A stretch of 64,000 bases of DNA from Rhizophagus irregularis (lineage: Eukaryota > Glomeromycota > Glomeromycetes > Glomerales > Glomeraceae), in NCBI RefSeq assembly GCF_026210795.1, contig NC_089432.1, positions 2,976,001 to 3,040,000 of the forward strand, given 5' to 3'. Positions 9,051-19,295 of this stretch are shown here, piece after piece; position 1 is the stretch's first letter, and each line of letters begins with the position of its first letter. The position numbers were made by a program, and so were the translations under genes. The notes under the pieces are model-generated. The model saw only the letters and a program-made list of their open reading frames with translations, was not told the origin of the DNA and did not search any database.

Positions 9051-11730
9051 GGAGGTCGTCTAAAGCGGGGGCAAATCACGTGATACGATTTCGGGATTAG
9101 TCGGGAATGTCGGTTTAATTCGTGTTACCATTACAACATCGTGCATTTATTTATTTTTTTTTTCAAAAAAAAACATTTTTTCAAATTTTTTCACTAGCCA
9201 TGTCCGTCCCTTCTTCACAATCAACTGTCCCTCCAGCTTCTTCTCCTCTAATAATAACGTCAGCATCAAACCTTACACCAGACGAAAAGCGGGATCTTCT
9301 TTTTGATGTAGACCGCGCTTTAGAAATTCCAATGGAGGTTTTTAACGAAGAGTGGTGGCCGTTAATTTCGAATATTTGGACGAAATGGGACTCGTATAAA
9401 TATGTAAATGGTGATATTCGGAAAACCTTCGCCTGTCATTTTATGAAGCACCGCGAGTCAAGTACGCGACAAAAAGAAAATGTTCTGAATGAAAAACGCA
9501 GAATAACCAGGATACGGCCATCTAACATATGTTCTGCGATGATTAAAATTTTTTGGATAGCTTCTTCAAATGTAGTTCAAGTAGAAAGACATAAAAATTC
9601 CCCCAACCACACTCATTCTTTATCAGAAATCGATAGGTTAAAACGGCCAAAAGCTATTAGAAGCTTAGTTGAAATAGAAGCGGCTAAAAATTATTCAGCT
9701 CCAACAATCACATCTGCCGTCAAGGAATACGCAACGTTGGAGTTAGGTCTTGGTGAACCTGCGCGCGAGCTGAAGCGCAAAGAAGTAGCGAACATCAAAT
9801 ATAAAGTTCGTGGGCCTGCAGAAACTTATCTTATTGGAAATCCGAACTTAAAATTAGATATTTTGGATTCTATTTCTTATTTAACGGAGCAGGGATATCG
9901 TGTCGAAAAGTACCGCGTCTCTCAACGGTCTACCAGAGGTATTGTGTTTGCGCATCCGGAGCAATTAAAGAAGCTTGAGCGTCATGGATGGCTGACGCTT
10001 ATAGATTCAACACATAAAACAAACCGGTACGATTGGCGTCTATTTACTCTTTACGTCCGGGATACCTATGGATGTTGGAACGTAGGCGCCCATTTTTTCG
10101 TAAGCAGTGAGGATGCAGATACAGTTGCGGAAGCTTTAATAATAATCCGCAATAAGTATTGTCGTTGGTCCCCCCGTTACATACTTTCAGATCATAGTAA
10201 TATCGAAGCCAAGAGCATTAAAAAGACATTTCCTGGCATGGCCGCTGGTGAACAAGAGTGCCAAGTTCTCCTTTGCGTTGTCCATGTTATGAGAACGTGG
10301 ATGCAAAAAATTCATGAAAAAAAAACCCGAGACATCATGATCGCGGCGATGCATAAAAGAACAAAGATTGGATGCGAAAGCCTTGTTCAAGATGCTATTA
10401 ATTCTTGTCCCGTTCCTTCTATACAAAGTTATATTAAAAGGAACTATACGAAAAATACCGAGAAATGGGGCTTATGGGCTCGGCAACATTCCCCCCTGCT
10501 TTTACAAGTCACTTCGACGAATTCGCTAGAATCTTTTCATAGTGAATTAAAGAAAACAACATCTTCATCACATGGATTGATCGGTACATGACGATTTTTA
10601 TTTGGCTATTTTGCCCGCATGCCCAACTCAAAACTTTTATATTTTAGGTGCCGCTCACAAAGTCGTCAATGTTGATTGCAAAAAAAGATCTGAAGCCGAA
10701 AGTGCATCTTTTGATTTTCGTATCAAGAAAATATCCGCGTATGGTGTTGATGGTGATATTCTTGAAGAAATCCAAAAGTTCCCATTCCCGTTTCAACAAT
10801 TAATCATTAGAGAAGCCTGTGCTGTGATAAATAGACTTGAAAAAGGAAAAAGTACGCCAGGTCTTACTTCTCTCGATTGTTTCTGCTTGTTTCGCCATCG
10901 ATATTTATTGCCCTGCAAGCATATTTTTCACGAACACATGTACGGCAATAAATTGTTGACTACTGACGTATGGCAAATGTTTCGCGAAATTTTTGAAGAA
11001 AGCGGGTTTGAAGTGTATGAAAGTCGAGAATCATTTATAGAATATGTTCAGACGGAGCAACAGAAAAACGCCGAGAATCGAAGAATTGCTGTGGGAGAAT
11101 TAACCGAAAGAATGCGCGATAGGTATTGGCGTGTTGAAGAGATGGGTGATGTTGAGAAGACGCAATCTTTTATTTCTATGTTAGAAGCCTCCATGAATCC
11201 GATTATTTTGCAATTTGATAATAATTCAAGCGGAAAAACTTAGAAATTAGAATTACTTATTAGTATTTTGATACTAATAAATGTACAAGGTTGTATTGGG
11301 TTCTGATTATTGTGCGGGCTTGGTTTCTTAAATTATTACGAATTTTTTTTTATATAGAAAAATTTTACGAATTTTTTTTTTTATGTAGATAAAAGCTTTA
11401 CGAATTTTTTTTTATGTAGATAAAACTATGAACTTTTTTTTACGAATTTTTATTAGAAATTTTTACGAATTTTTTATAAGAAAAATTACATTTTAAATTC
11501 AAATAAAACAATAAAATCAATAAATAGTGTGGGACTTTTTTATTTTAATTAATTCTTTTAAAAATTTTTAATTTTTTTATTAATGATTTATTGATATTTT
11601 TAAGAAATTTTACTTCGCCGGAACACATTTTTTTAGCCAGTTATCGTTTGGTAATCTAACGAAAATCACGTGACCCTTCCGGTTAATCGCGATCATGTCA
11701 CGTGATTTGCCCCCGCTTTAGACGACCTCC
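9051..11730 (+). mobile_element. Apparently intact MULE (Mutator-like) DNA transposon
   Basis: The element is bounded by a 33-bp perfect terminal inverted repeat beginning GGAGGTCGTCTAAAGCGGGG (9051-9083 and 11698-11730). It is flanked on both sides by TTATTT (9045-9050, 11731-11736), read as a 6-bp target duplication. It encodes one transposase with a MULE core and SWIM finger, with no stop or frameshift. Identity of the TIRs and an open transposase suggest recent insertion. MULEs usually make 8-11-bp duplications, so the 6 bp is a departure. Confidence 0.88.
9200..11243 (+). CDS. MULE transposase with SWIM zinc finger
   Basis: Two exons, 9200-10583 and 10648-11243, join across a 64-bp intron (GTACAT ... 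TATTTTAG) with matching phase, giving about 659 residues. The start chosen is ATG at 9200 (MSVPSS); an upstream in-frame ATG at 9122 would add a Phe-rich stretch that looks like untranslated sequence. The core holds LIDSTHKTNRYDWRLFTLYV (first catalytic Asp in DST), then YILSDHSNIEAK (second Asp), then VVHVMRTW, and SLESFHSELKK as a candidate for the Glu. After the intron comes a SWIM finger, CFC ... CKH around LDCFCLFRHRYLLPCKHIF. The protein would cut and rejoin at the TIRs of 9051-11730. No lesion is visible. Confidence 0.85.
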
Positions 11731-11736
11731 TTATTT

Positions 11737-11870
11737 GTAATTAAATGTTGGTAAGTTGTTTGGACCAATCAGATCTTGTGGGCTAATCTGGCCCATGGGC
11801 AGTTTATAAGCTAGGATGTAGTGCACGCCCACTTAGCTTAGAAACTATGTCGATCATTTGGCTGGGGTGA
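11737..11870. other. Spacer between the MULE and the inverted duplication
   Basis: Unique sequence; no gene is seen. Confidence 0.4.
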
Positions 11871-13184
11871 AATCCTTCTAGTTAGGACCTTCCATATTCA
11901 TTTACTAATCAAAAACGCAATTTGTTATTATTCAACAAATTAATACATACCATAAAATATAAATATAGTTATAGTTACATTGAGATCATTAAAGGTGCTT
12001 CATTGATACTTGATGGTCCGTGCAAAGCACAGTACCCGATTCATGACGTCAGAATTGAGTTAGTACCCACCAATTTCCATCCACGTTTTTGGGATGTATT
12101 TAATTTTACTGCAGGAAATATATATTTAGTTTATTTTTTTCTCTTGATGCATTTAAATTATTTTTATATTTTTTTAAAAAAATTTTACACTTTTGATACC
12201 AGCCATACAATTTATTAAATCCTATAGATAAATTCAACCAATTTCCTTTCTATTTCTTTTAAATAACGATAATATTATAACTAAAATTTTTAACCGTATA
12301 AGTTCAGTGGTCATCGAAGTCGGTTCCCAGAGTGTTTTATACGTATGGATGATTTTTTTTTAGATATGTTAGCGTGAATTATTTACGTCTTTAAAATTCA
12401 TGGTATTCAATTTAATCATGTGTTATTGTTTTATAAATTATAAAATTTTGATTTTAAAGTAGTGTTTAATAAATTACTTTTTTATTTTTATTTTATATTA
12501 TTTTTATTTTATTTTTATTTTTATTTTTTTTACAGTATTTCTTTAAATAAAATTTTTTGACTCCGCCGGATTCAAATATGCTGGTCTCTATCATTAAACT
12601 TCTGTAATTTAACTTAAAAGTTATTGTTACGTTCGTATTATGAATATACAATAGAATTTTGGTAACTTTATACCATGCACAGTAGAGCTATGTCGACATA
12701 TGCAGTATTTTTTCGCTTCATAACTAACAATGATCAACACTAAATTCGATAAAACTAAGGAATGCCGAACTGGCCAGAAAAAATTTAAAGGTGAAGTACA
12801 TATTATTTGACATTGAATACCATATCGTTTGACCTTGAAGTACAAAACATTTAACTAATACTTATAAACCATTTTGCATTAATTGCAAACAATTTGGCAT
12901 TAAATGCAAATTATTTGTCAGTCATTAAATGCAAATCTTATTAATTTTAAAAATAATTTTCTTAAAAATGAAATAGACCTCCTTTAAGAATTACACATGA
13001 CTTCCAAAAAGAAAATCTCTTCATAAAATTACTCAAATTTACGCCATTTGAATTCTAACTAAATATGGAAAATTATTTCCACTTCATCATATTGTTTGAC
13101 CGTATTACAAAGGGTTTGATCGTAAAATCAAATTGTTTGACAGTAACAGTAAATCATTTGAACTTCATAAATGTCAAACGACGT

Positions 13185-14825
13185 CCCTATAAAAAATTTT
13201 CAGAAAAATGATCACGTGTCTGAGTTTCTTCGGAATAGCCCTATAAGAAATATGTATACGGAAAGGATACGTTTTGTATACATTTTATGTATGTTTCTAT
13301 AGATTCCGTATACAAATTCCGTATATTTAATAAGCAATTCATTTTTGAACATTTTTTAAAAAAACTGATGTATACGAAATGTATATGGAAAAAATTAATC
13401 ATACGGAATGTATACGGAATTTTTAAACTTAAAATAATTTTACAAAAATCTCGTATCATAATACGAGATCACGTGATTGTTTATTGTTTTGTTATGATAC
13501 GTTTTTTGTTTTTTATATATAAACCCTTACTTTGATGAGTTTGATCTTCAGATCTTCCTTTCTGTCTTCTCTTTTCTCTTGTCTTATTTTTGTTATTTTT
13601 TCTAAATTTTTCTTCTTTTTTCGTCACCCCCCTTTTAAAAAAAAATTTTTTTTTTCGTACCTCACTTTAAAATTTTTTTTTTTCATCACTCTCCTTTAAA
13701 AAAAAATTTTTTTTTTGATTTTATTCTTTTATTCCCACTCTTCTTTTTTTTAAAAAAAATTTTTTTTCTATTTCTATTTCCTTTTTATAAAAAATTTTTT
13801 ATTTTTCTAACTTTGACGTCCTCCCTTTAAAAAAAGAATTTTTTTAACTTTCCTAACTTCGTTACTCTTTTTAAAAAAATTTTTTTTTTGATTTATTCTT
13901 TATTCCCCTTTCTTTTTTATTTATATTTATCTCTTTTTTTATTTCATAGGCCAGCAGATTTTTTTTTGTGAGAAGATTCAGTTTCTTTTTTCTTTTTTGT
14001 AGATCAGTTTGGGAGTCCTTTCCTTTTTGTAGGATTGTTTAGGATTTTTTTCTTTTTTTAGGTCAGTTCAAATTTTCTTTTTTTTTTTTTTTGTAAGTTG
14101 GGTTCAGATTCTTTTCTTTTTGTAGGTTGTTTCAGTTTTGTTGCTTCAGAGTCTTCTTTTTTTGTAGGTCAGTTTTGGATTTATTTTGTTGTTTTGGTTT
14201 CTTTTTCATCAGATGCTTCATAATTCTTTTCATTTATGTAGGTCAGACATTCTGGAGTTCTCTTTCTTTTTTTGTAGGAATGCTGACCTTTGGTGACTTG
14301 GACGATTGCAGATACTATATGAAGGGGGGTTTTGTTTCCAATTAAGTTAGAAGTTCTTATGTTTCTTTTTTTTGTTTTTTTAGGTTGTTTGACTCCAAAT
14401 GAACCTGAACTTATAGATAATTTTGGTTGCAATAGGTGGTTTTAATAAGGAGGAATTTTCATAATGTATTTGTATTTTGTTTATTTTTTATTTTTTATTT
14501 AATTTAATAAAGTAAAATTAGATTTATGTAAATATAATTATAGTAAACTGTAATACAAATAGTAAATTCAGTGACCAAATTGTATAAATTTCGTGATAAA
14601 ATCAGTGATCAAATCATGTAAATTCCATATGAATTCCGTGCAAATTCCGTATCCAAACCATATTTTTAGTGATACGGAATTGTGCATTTTTCCGTATCCT
14701 ATTATGATACGTTATTTCTAAGGAAAAAAATCGTATAAAAACTTTATAAAAAACGTATCCAATTTTTTTATAGGGTAGAAAAATGATCATTTATCGGGGG
14801 TTTTCCCAGAATTTTTTTTATAGGG
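13185..14825. mobile_element. CCCTATAA MITE (101 bp when uninterrupted) split by a second element
   Basis: The ends CCCTATAAAAAATTTTC (13185) and GAATTTTTTTTATAGGG (ending 14825) are inverted repeats. The same 101-bp element lies uninterrupted at 51868-51968 in the other arm. The flanks CGT / CAT may be a decayed 3-bp duplication. Confidence 0.7.
13239..14775 (+). mobile_element. 1,537-bp TIR element with CCCTATAA ends, microexon-like cargo and a preserved empty site
   Basis: It starts CCCTATAAGAAATATG and ends TTTTTTATAGGG, flanked by TAG on each side (13236-13238, 14776-14778). The homologous site in the other arm near 51920 reads straight through with a single TAG, so the insertion and its 3-bp duplication are directly visible. 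Subterminal words GATACGTTTT and TCCGTATC recur at both ends, also seen in the 263-bp element at 47799-48061. The interior (13550-14450) is T-rich with repeated TTTTTGTAG acceptors and short open pieces. The last one (14384-14445) is open to TAA and includes LTPNEPELIDNFGC. No transposase is present, so it is non-autonomous. Confidence 0.85.
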
Positions 14826-14936
14826 CATTAAACTTCTTTAGCCCGGCGTGCCATATTACTAACTTTGCAATACGCAATTTTATTTATATTAAATTCTAAA
14901 ATTAATCCGCACTAAGAAATTTCTATTATTTTAACA

Positions 14937-15080
14937 ATGTCTAATAATGCTGAACTTAAGTTACTGGTAATTCAATTAAGTGGATTAATTGGATTAAAAA
15001 AGCTATTGCGAAAGCACATTAAATATTACGATTACCAATATTTTAATAATATCCAAGAAATTGGTTTCGGAAGTTTTGAA
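14937..15080 (+). pseudogene. Kinase-Sel1 pseudogene fragment (exon 1)
   Basis: An ATG at 14937 opens a sequence matching the first exon of the kinase gene at 63313. One frame has NSIKWINWIKKAIAK and the next has HIKYYDYQYFNNIQEIGFGS, so an indel separates them. The match stops at 15080 after the glycine loop, where Polinton-like sequence starts. The same relic, less truncated, is at 51018-51755. Confidence 0.75.
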
Positions 15081-15297
15081 GTTCGTGGCCAGAAAACTCT
15101 TCCCAAATAATGCAGCATATACTGCTAAGATAGCAAAGATTCGTGAATCATACAAAAATAAACAAGCTCTTTTAGACAAACTTGAGGCCCTCTTCGAGTT
15201 GTATTATAATGTAACTAAGGACTCATTAACAGGTCCTCCAAAGCAAGCTGTCACTATGAATGAGGCTGAGAAAACATTAGCAGAACTTCTTGCATAA
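15081..15297 (+). pseudogene. 5'-truncated gene at the left edge of the Polinton-like block
   Basis: An open frame of about 72 codons, without its own start, ends at TAA 15295-15297. It is helical and basic (FVARKLFPNNAAYTAKIAKI ... NEAEKTLAELLA). Its N-terminal part is missing at the junction with the kinase relic, so this is the tail of a longer protein. No family is recognised. Confidence 0.55.
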
Positions 15298-15390
15298 GCG
15301 GCTCCTGTACAAATTTAGTTTATATTTTTTATCCATTTGTAATGGGCATACAGTAATTGAAGATGGCTATAGTATAAGTAACATAACATC

Positions 15391-15807
15391 ATGTTGGACC
15401 GATTACCAGTAGAAATAGTCGAACGCATTGTTGCAAAGATCCCAGATACTGACCTTATTGCAGCGAGTAAAGTAGATAGTGTGTGGTGGCAGGAGGTTCG
15501 TCAAGAAGTATATAAGAGATGGAAAAATTACGCTACTACAATTGGGCATGTCCAAGCTCTTGGAAAGCCGTTTGAAAAAGGGAATATTGACTGGATATCA
15601 TTTGAAGATGTAAACGACTTCTATAAAAGATGGATAGACCGCCTCACCGAGGATCAGCTTTATATTATAGAGAAAATGCTTAGAAATGGGATGGTCGTGG
15701 ACCCCCAAGAGAGGGAAACCATAGAGCATGCATTAAGTAAACAAAGATGGGGAGGCGACCCTTGGGGACTGAACTGGGAGTGGAACAAATGGACTCAACA
15801 GGAGTAG
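15391..15807 (+). CDS. F-box-like protein of the Polinton-like block
   Basis: 138 residues, uninterrupted. The N-terminus LDRLPVEIVERIVAKIPDTD followed by LIAASKVDSVWW has the Leu-Pro and spaced hydrophobics of an F-box, whose known role is to bind Skp1 in a ubiquitin ligase. The remainder is Trp-rich (WGGDPWGLNWEWNKW) and unassigned. It points inward from the left end, mirroring the F-box-like gene 30569-30997 at the right end. The F-box assignment is by eye. Confidence 0.6.
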   Translation: MLDRLPVEIVERIVAKIPDTDLIAASKVDSVWWQEVRQEVYKRWKNYATTIGHVQALGKPFEKGNIDWISFEDVNDFYKRWIDRLTEDQLYIIEKMLRNGMVVDPQERETIEHALSKQRWGGDPWGLNWEWNKWTQQE

Positions 15808-15811
15808 CTTA

Positions 15812-16018
15812 TTTATCAGGTATCCTCATATTTCTCGACAAGGACTGATGACCATGTAACCTTATCATCAGGTATCCTCATATTTTTTTACAAGGATTGA
15901 TGACCATGTAACCTTATCATCAGGTATCCTTGCATTTTTTAATAAGGACTGATGACCATGTAATCTTATCATCAGGTATTCTTGTATTTTTTGATAAGGA
16001 CTGATGACCGTGTCACTT
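15812..16018. repeat. Four-copy 52-bp minisatellite between Polinton genes
   Basis: ATCAGGTAT starts at 15815, 15867, 15919 and 15971 (exact 52-bp period). Each unit contains AAGGACTGATGACC or AAGGATTGATGACC and a T-rich run. It lies in the gap between two plus-strand genes and may act as a promoter or terminator region. Confidence 0.9.
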
Positions 16019-16074
16019 GGTTATTGTAAATTGAAGGAAACTATTAGGTATGTAGACACATACAGAAAAAAGAC

Positions 16075-16653
16075 ATGTCTTACCCTTATATAGCTAACCC
16101 TATAACTGGACGTCCAATTATTATCGGTGGAGATACCTTTAATCGAATAGTTATGGAATCCCATGATTATATTGATGGAAGGCTTGTCCGTAGACAAACT
16201 GCACCTCCACCTGAAGAGCAATCTGTATATTTAAATACAGATACAGGACGTTATGTTCGACGTGGTACTAGAACATATCATGGACTGATTGAGAGTGACT
16301 ATGAGGTAGTTGAGGATTACTACCTTGTCCATTATGAAGAAGAGGCGCTTATAGAGAAAATCATCAATGAAACACGCTATAATGAGGAAAATCTTGATGG
16401 GCAGCGGTTAACTTTCAATGATATACAACAAATCAGGACTGCTATTCAGGCTGACCAAGATGAATATGATGATTTTATCTTACAGCAGGATATGACTGAT
16501 ATGACAACTATCGGTCCTTCCGGTCGTCCACAAACTTTGGAGGACCATACCCCGAGACTTGCAGAGCTTAATATTGAGTTGTGTAGGGAATGTCTCATGA
16601 CTGTAAGCCCAAGTGACTTAACGGACAAGTTGTGCAAGGACTGCTCCGAATAG
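16075..16653 (+). CDS. 2-cysteine-adaptor-like protein with C-terminal zinc-ribbon cysteines
   Basis: 192 residues, uninterrupted. The N-terminus NPITGRPIIIGGDTFNRIV matches the conserved NP-x-TGR-x-I pattern of the 2-cysteine adaptor domain known from large DNA viruses. The middle is acidic and helical, and the C-terminus has LCRECLMTV ... KLCKDCSE, two CxxC knuckles likely to bind zinc. It is followed 45 bp later by another plus-strand gene. Its role in the element is unknown; adaptor domains in viruses are often attached to kinases or virion proteins. Confidence 0.6.
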   Translation: MSYPYIANPITGRPIIIGGDTFNRIVMESHDYIDGRLVRRQTAPPPEEQSVYLNTDTGRYVRRGTRTYHGLIESDYEVVEDYYLVHYEEEALIEKIINETRYNEENLDGQRLTFNDIQQIRTAIQADQDEYDDFILQQDMTDMTTIGPSGRPQTLEDHTPRLAELNIELCRECLMTVSPSDLTDKLCKDCSE

Positions 16654-16698
16654 TTACTTAATTTTGAATAATTCTTTTTTACATAAAGAAAGATAGCC

Positions 16699-17259
16699 AT
16701 GTCAACATCAATCGTAATAAACCAGTGCCAAAACTGTGGAGTAATCACTCCAAAAACAGCATATAGAGGATTATCCAGTGTATTATACAGACAGATTATA
16801 AAGAAGATTAGTGATGAGAATGATCCTCTACAAGCCTTGGGACTTGCTAGGGATAAGTTAGTTCAGATCATTCATCGGGGAAGTAATGTGGACTTTACAC
16901 GATTGTTTACACAAAGACTGGATATGAATATTATGGATGGAGAGCCATATGAAGATATTAGGAAGTGGCTTCTCGAACAGCTTATAGCCATAGGTTATGA
17001 CAGTGGAGAAATTGCTTTATATCAATTTCTAAGGGATACATATCCAGATGGTATTGACAAGCCTTTCACTACATTCTATGAGAACTATGTAAATCATATA
17101 AGTAATCCAATGACTAAGAACTTTGCTTCTCGTGCTTTAGGAGCAATAGGGTTGAAGGCTAAGATGTTAAGGATTGACTTTGAAGGCCGTAAAAAAAGTG
17201 CTATAATTCTTAGAGCTTCTGCAGACGAATTACTTGATATTCTCACAAGATACTATTAA
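16699..17259 (+). CDS. Unrecognised Polinton-block protein with N-terminal CxxC
   Basis: 186 residues, uninterrupted, starting at ATG 16699. The N-terminus INQCQNCGVITPK holds one CxxC that could pair with another pair for zinc. The rest is predicted helical with a basic C-terminal third (AIGLKAKMLRIDFEGRKKSA). Its stop overlaps the end of the convergent ATPase gene (17243-17259). I do not recognise a family. Its position beside the ATPase makes a virion or packaging role conceivable, but this is inference only. Confidence 0.6.
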   Translation: MSTSIVINQCQNCGVITPKTAYRGLSSVLYRQIIKKISDENDPLQALGLARDKLVQIIHRGSNVDFTRLFTQRLDMNIMDGEPYEDIRKWLLEQLIAIGYDSGEIALYQFLRDTYPDGIDKPFTTFYENYVNHISNPMTKNFASRALGAIGLKAKMLRIDFEGRKKSAIILRASADELLDILTRYY

Positions 17260-18466
17260 TCCCTACTTGTAATGCTCGACGGTCCATGTGGCTCTTAGAA
17301 AAGATTTGTAGAAGGACTTCAATACCTTCTATTATTTGTTTATTATCCAGAGGGCGACTAGACTTCAGGGCTTCATATCGGGAGAATAACTCCTTCACAT
17401 TCTCAGTTTTCAGAGTTTCAGTCTTTGCAGTCCTACCCTGTACTTTTGCTAAGAAATCCTGAAAGTCAGCTCCTATGGTCTTACCAGAGAGTCCATAAGC
17501 TTCCCGAAAGACATATTTAATCCAGGTATCTGCATTCTTGGCTAAGACACCAGGTACAAGTAAATGTTGACGTTCTTTAGGGGATGGAAATACCCGAGCA
17601 AATTCAATCAAGTGTCCACCTTTTTTTGCTTCAAATACAGCTTTCTGACCATAGGGACTAAACTTGGATCGAACTGTGATTGAACTGGGTTCAGACTGAG
17701 ATCGAACTGGATTCAAACTTGGATCAAACTGAGATTGAACTGAGATCGAACTAGAATTGAACTGAGATTGCTCTGTGATCGAACTGAGACTAGTATCCCA
17801 TCTTACTCGAATGGACAGTAGATCACTTTTGGACCGTCTAAGATCAAACACTACAAATTCACGTTGCAGAGTAAGATCATCAATTACTGGTGCTAATAAC
17901 TCTGATTCTTCTGTATATAGGCGGATGATTTTCTTGGTATCTGTAAGGCTCCCATGACCTCCATGCAGTGAGATGTAGTTAACATTTTCTCAAATAGCCT
18001 TAGGAATGGCAAAGAATCTTTGGGCTACATAAATACATGAAATATTTTTGTGTCGTCCATGTGTAAAGTAACCAGTGATGAGATCCTGGATTTTTTTAGG
18101 TGCATCCATCAGATCCTCGAAGATTACCACAGTAGCTTGAGTAGGGTCGAAGGAGTCAATCTCTGGAATCTCACTATGGGTTACTGCAGTGAATGGGATC
18201 TTCTCCTCTTCGAAAAAATCATGTACAACTGCCCACTTCGGCTCGTCAAGATATCTGCCAACTAAAAGTACTGCATCACATAGTACATACCAATTACCAT
18301 CCTCTTTTGCTTTCTTGTCACCCATTAACAAATTAATAATCATAGTTGTCTTACCTGAGTCTGAGCTACCTGCTACGGCTAATCGAAAGGGCCATGATGG
18401 AGCAAACTCATTGCCTTATCTTGAGTCGGTCGTGTACTCGTCCAAATTGTATACATAAAGATCCAT
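17243..18466 (-). pseudogene. A32/FtsK-type packaging ATPase, two premature stops
   Basis: The frame runs 408 codons from ATG 18466. The Walker A region reads AVAGSSDSGKTTMIINLL, Walker B is ATVVIFEDL, and downstream KNISCIYVAQRFFAIP fits the sensor region of FtsK/HerA ATPases that pump DNA into capsids in Polintons and NCLDVs. A TAA at 18416-18418 (before Walker A) and a TGA at 17990-17992 (after AIPKAI) interrupt an otherwise continuous frame. Both can arise by one C-to-T change from CAA and CGA. The C-terminal part contains a degenerate 12-residue repeat (QSQFDPS, RSQSEPS, RSKFSP; DNA 17660-17770). It is divergent from the coiled-coil gene with a 31-bp gap. Confidence 0.85.
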
Positions 18467-18497
18467 TTGAATTTTATTCTAACTTAGTTTAAATACT

Positions 18498-19295
18498 ATG
18501 TCGACATCAACACCAATTCCAGTTTATACTCCTTCAGAACCTACTGGACCGCCTCCTGCACACTTGGTCAATGAAAAAGACGATGATGAATTAGTTAGAA
18601 TACTAAAGGCTCATGCAAATTTATTGACTACCAGGGGTCGTTTAACTGTTGATTCAGAGATACAGGAGGCAAATAATCAAATCAAACATATTATTAATAT
18701 ATTAATATATCGCTGTAAAGCAAAACATGAAGAACTTGGTATTACAAAAGATTTGTTAGTTTTTGCACAAGGTAAGATAAATGCATTTGATGAAACGTTT
18801 ACTAATTTAGAACGTCAATTAGTTATTATACGTGCTGCCAATGATAATTTCATAGAAGAAAACCATAACCTGCAAAGAGATTATGATACTATGGTAGAGC
18901 TTCGTCGACGGGCTATAGGTGAACGTAATCAGGCACGACATGAACATAATGTATTACAAGCAGATTATACTCAAGCAGTAAGGGATCGTAATGAGGCTCA
19001 AAATGCTGTGAATCGTGGTAATATCCTTTTAAATCATTGGCGGCTGAGGGCTACTCGGACTGGAGGACAACTTGTATTGGTTAATGCGCAACTTGGACAG
19101 GTTAATGCACAGCTAGCACATGCTAATAATAGGGTGCGTTTTGGGATTCAGACATTAGGGAGACTTAGAAATAGACTTTTTCAACAGATAGCTGCTTTTA
19201 GAATTCAGGTACAATGGTTTCGAATTAGACAATTGAACCCTCCTCCACCTCTTTTAAACAATCCACTAGAGACGATATGGCTACCACTGCGATAG
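18498..19295 (+). CDS. Coiled-coil protein upstream of the Gag-like gene
   Basis: 265 residues. A Pro-rich N-terminus is followed by a long predicted coiled coil (roughly residues 25-230, e.g. LQADYTQAVRDRNEAQNAVN and VNAQLGQVNAQLAHANNRV). Its last 19 bases overlap the start of the Gag-like gene in another frame, so the two could be translationally coupled or joined by a -1 shift. A second, decayed coiled-coil gene precedes the other Gag-like module at 24691. No catalytic domain is visible; a scaffold or assembly role is inference. Confidence 0.65.
   Translation: MSTSTPIPVYTPSEPTGPPPAHLVNEKDDDELVRILKAHANLLTTRGRLTVDSEIQEANNQIKHIINILIYRCKAKHEELGITKDLLVFAQGKINAFDETFTNLERQLVIIRAANDNFIEENHNLQRDYDTMVELRRRAIGERNQARHEHNVLQADYTQAVRDRNEAQNAVNRGNILLNHWRLRATRTGGQLVLVNAQLGQVNAQLAHANNRVRFGIQTLGRLRNRLFQQIAAFRIQVQWFRIRQLNPPPPLLNNPLETIWLPLR

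Larger units (their letters stand above)
11871..15080 (+). repeat. Left arm of an inverted segmental duplication
   Basis: This segment matches 51612-53265 in opposite orientation over its whole length once the 1.54-kb insertion at 13239-14775 is removed (about 1.67 kb against 1.65 kb). Shared landmarks include TTGATGGTCCGTGCAAAGCA, CATCCACGTTTTTGGGATGT and the AAATGATCACGTGTCTGAG stretch. It ends in the first exon of a kinase pseudogene at 15080, where the Polinton-like block begins abruptly. Both arms hold a reading-frame fragment (around 12000-12110 here) with FHPRFWDVFNFTAGN that I do not recognise. Confidence 0.88.

Noticed and set aside
11922-12218. 98-codon reading frame in the left duplication arm as a gene
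   Set aside because: Its counterpart at 52907-53125 is frame-shifted relative to it, so the frame is not conserved between arms; kept only as a landmark.
14127-14345. 72-codon Phe-rich plus-strand frame as a protein
   Set aside because: It runs through several T-rich TTGTAG acceptor-like segments and looks like read-through of introns in the microexon-like cargo.
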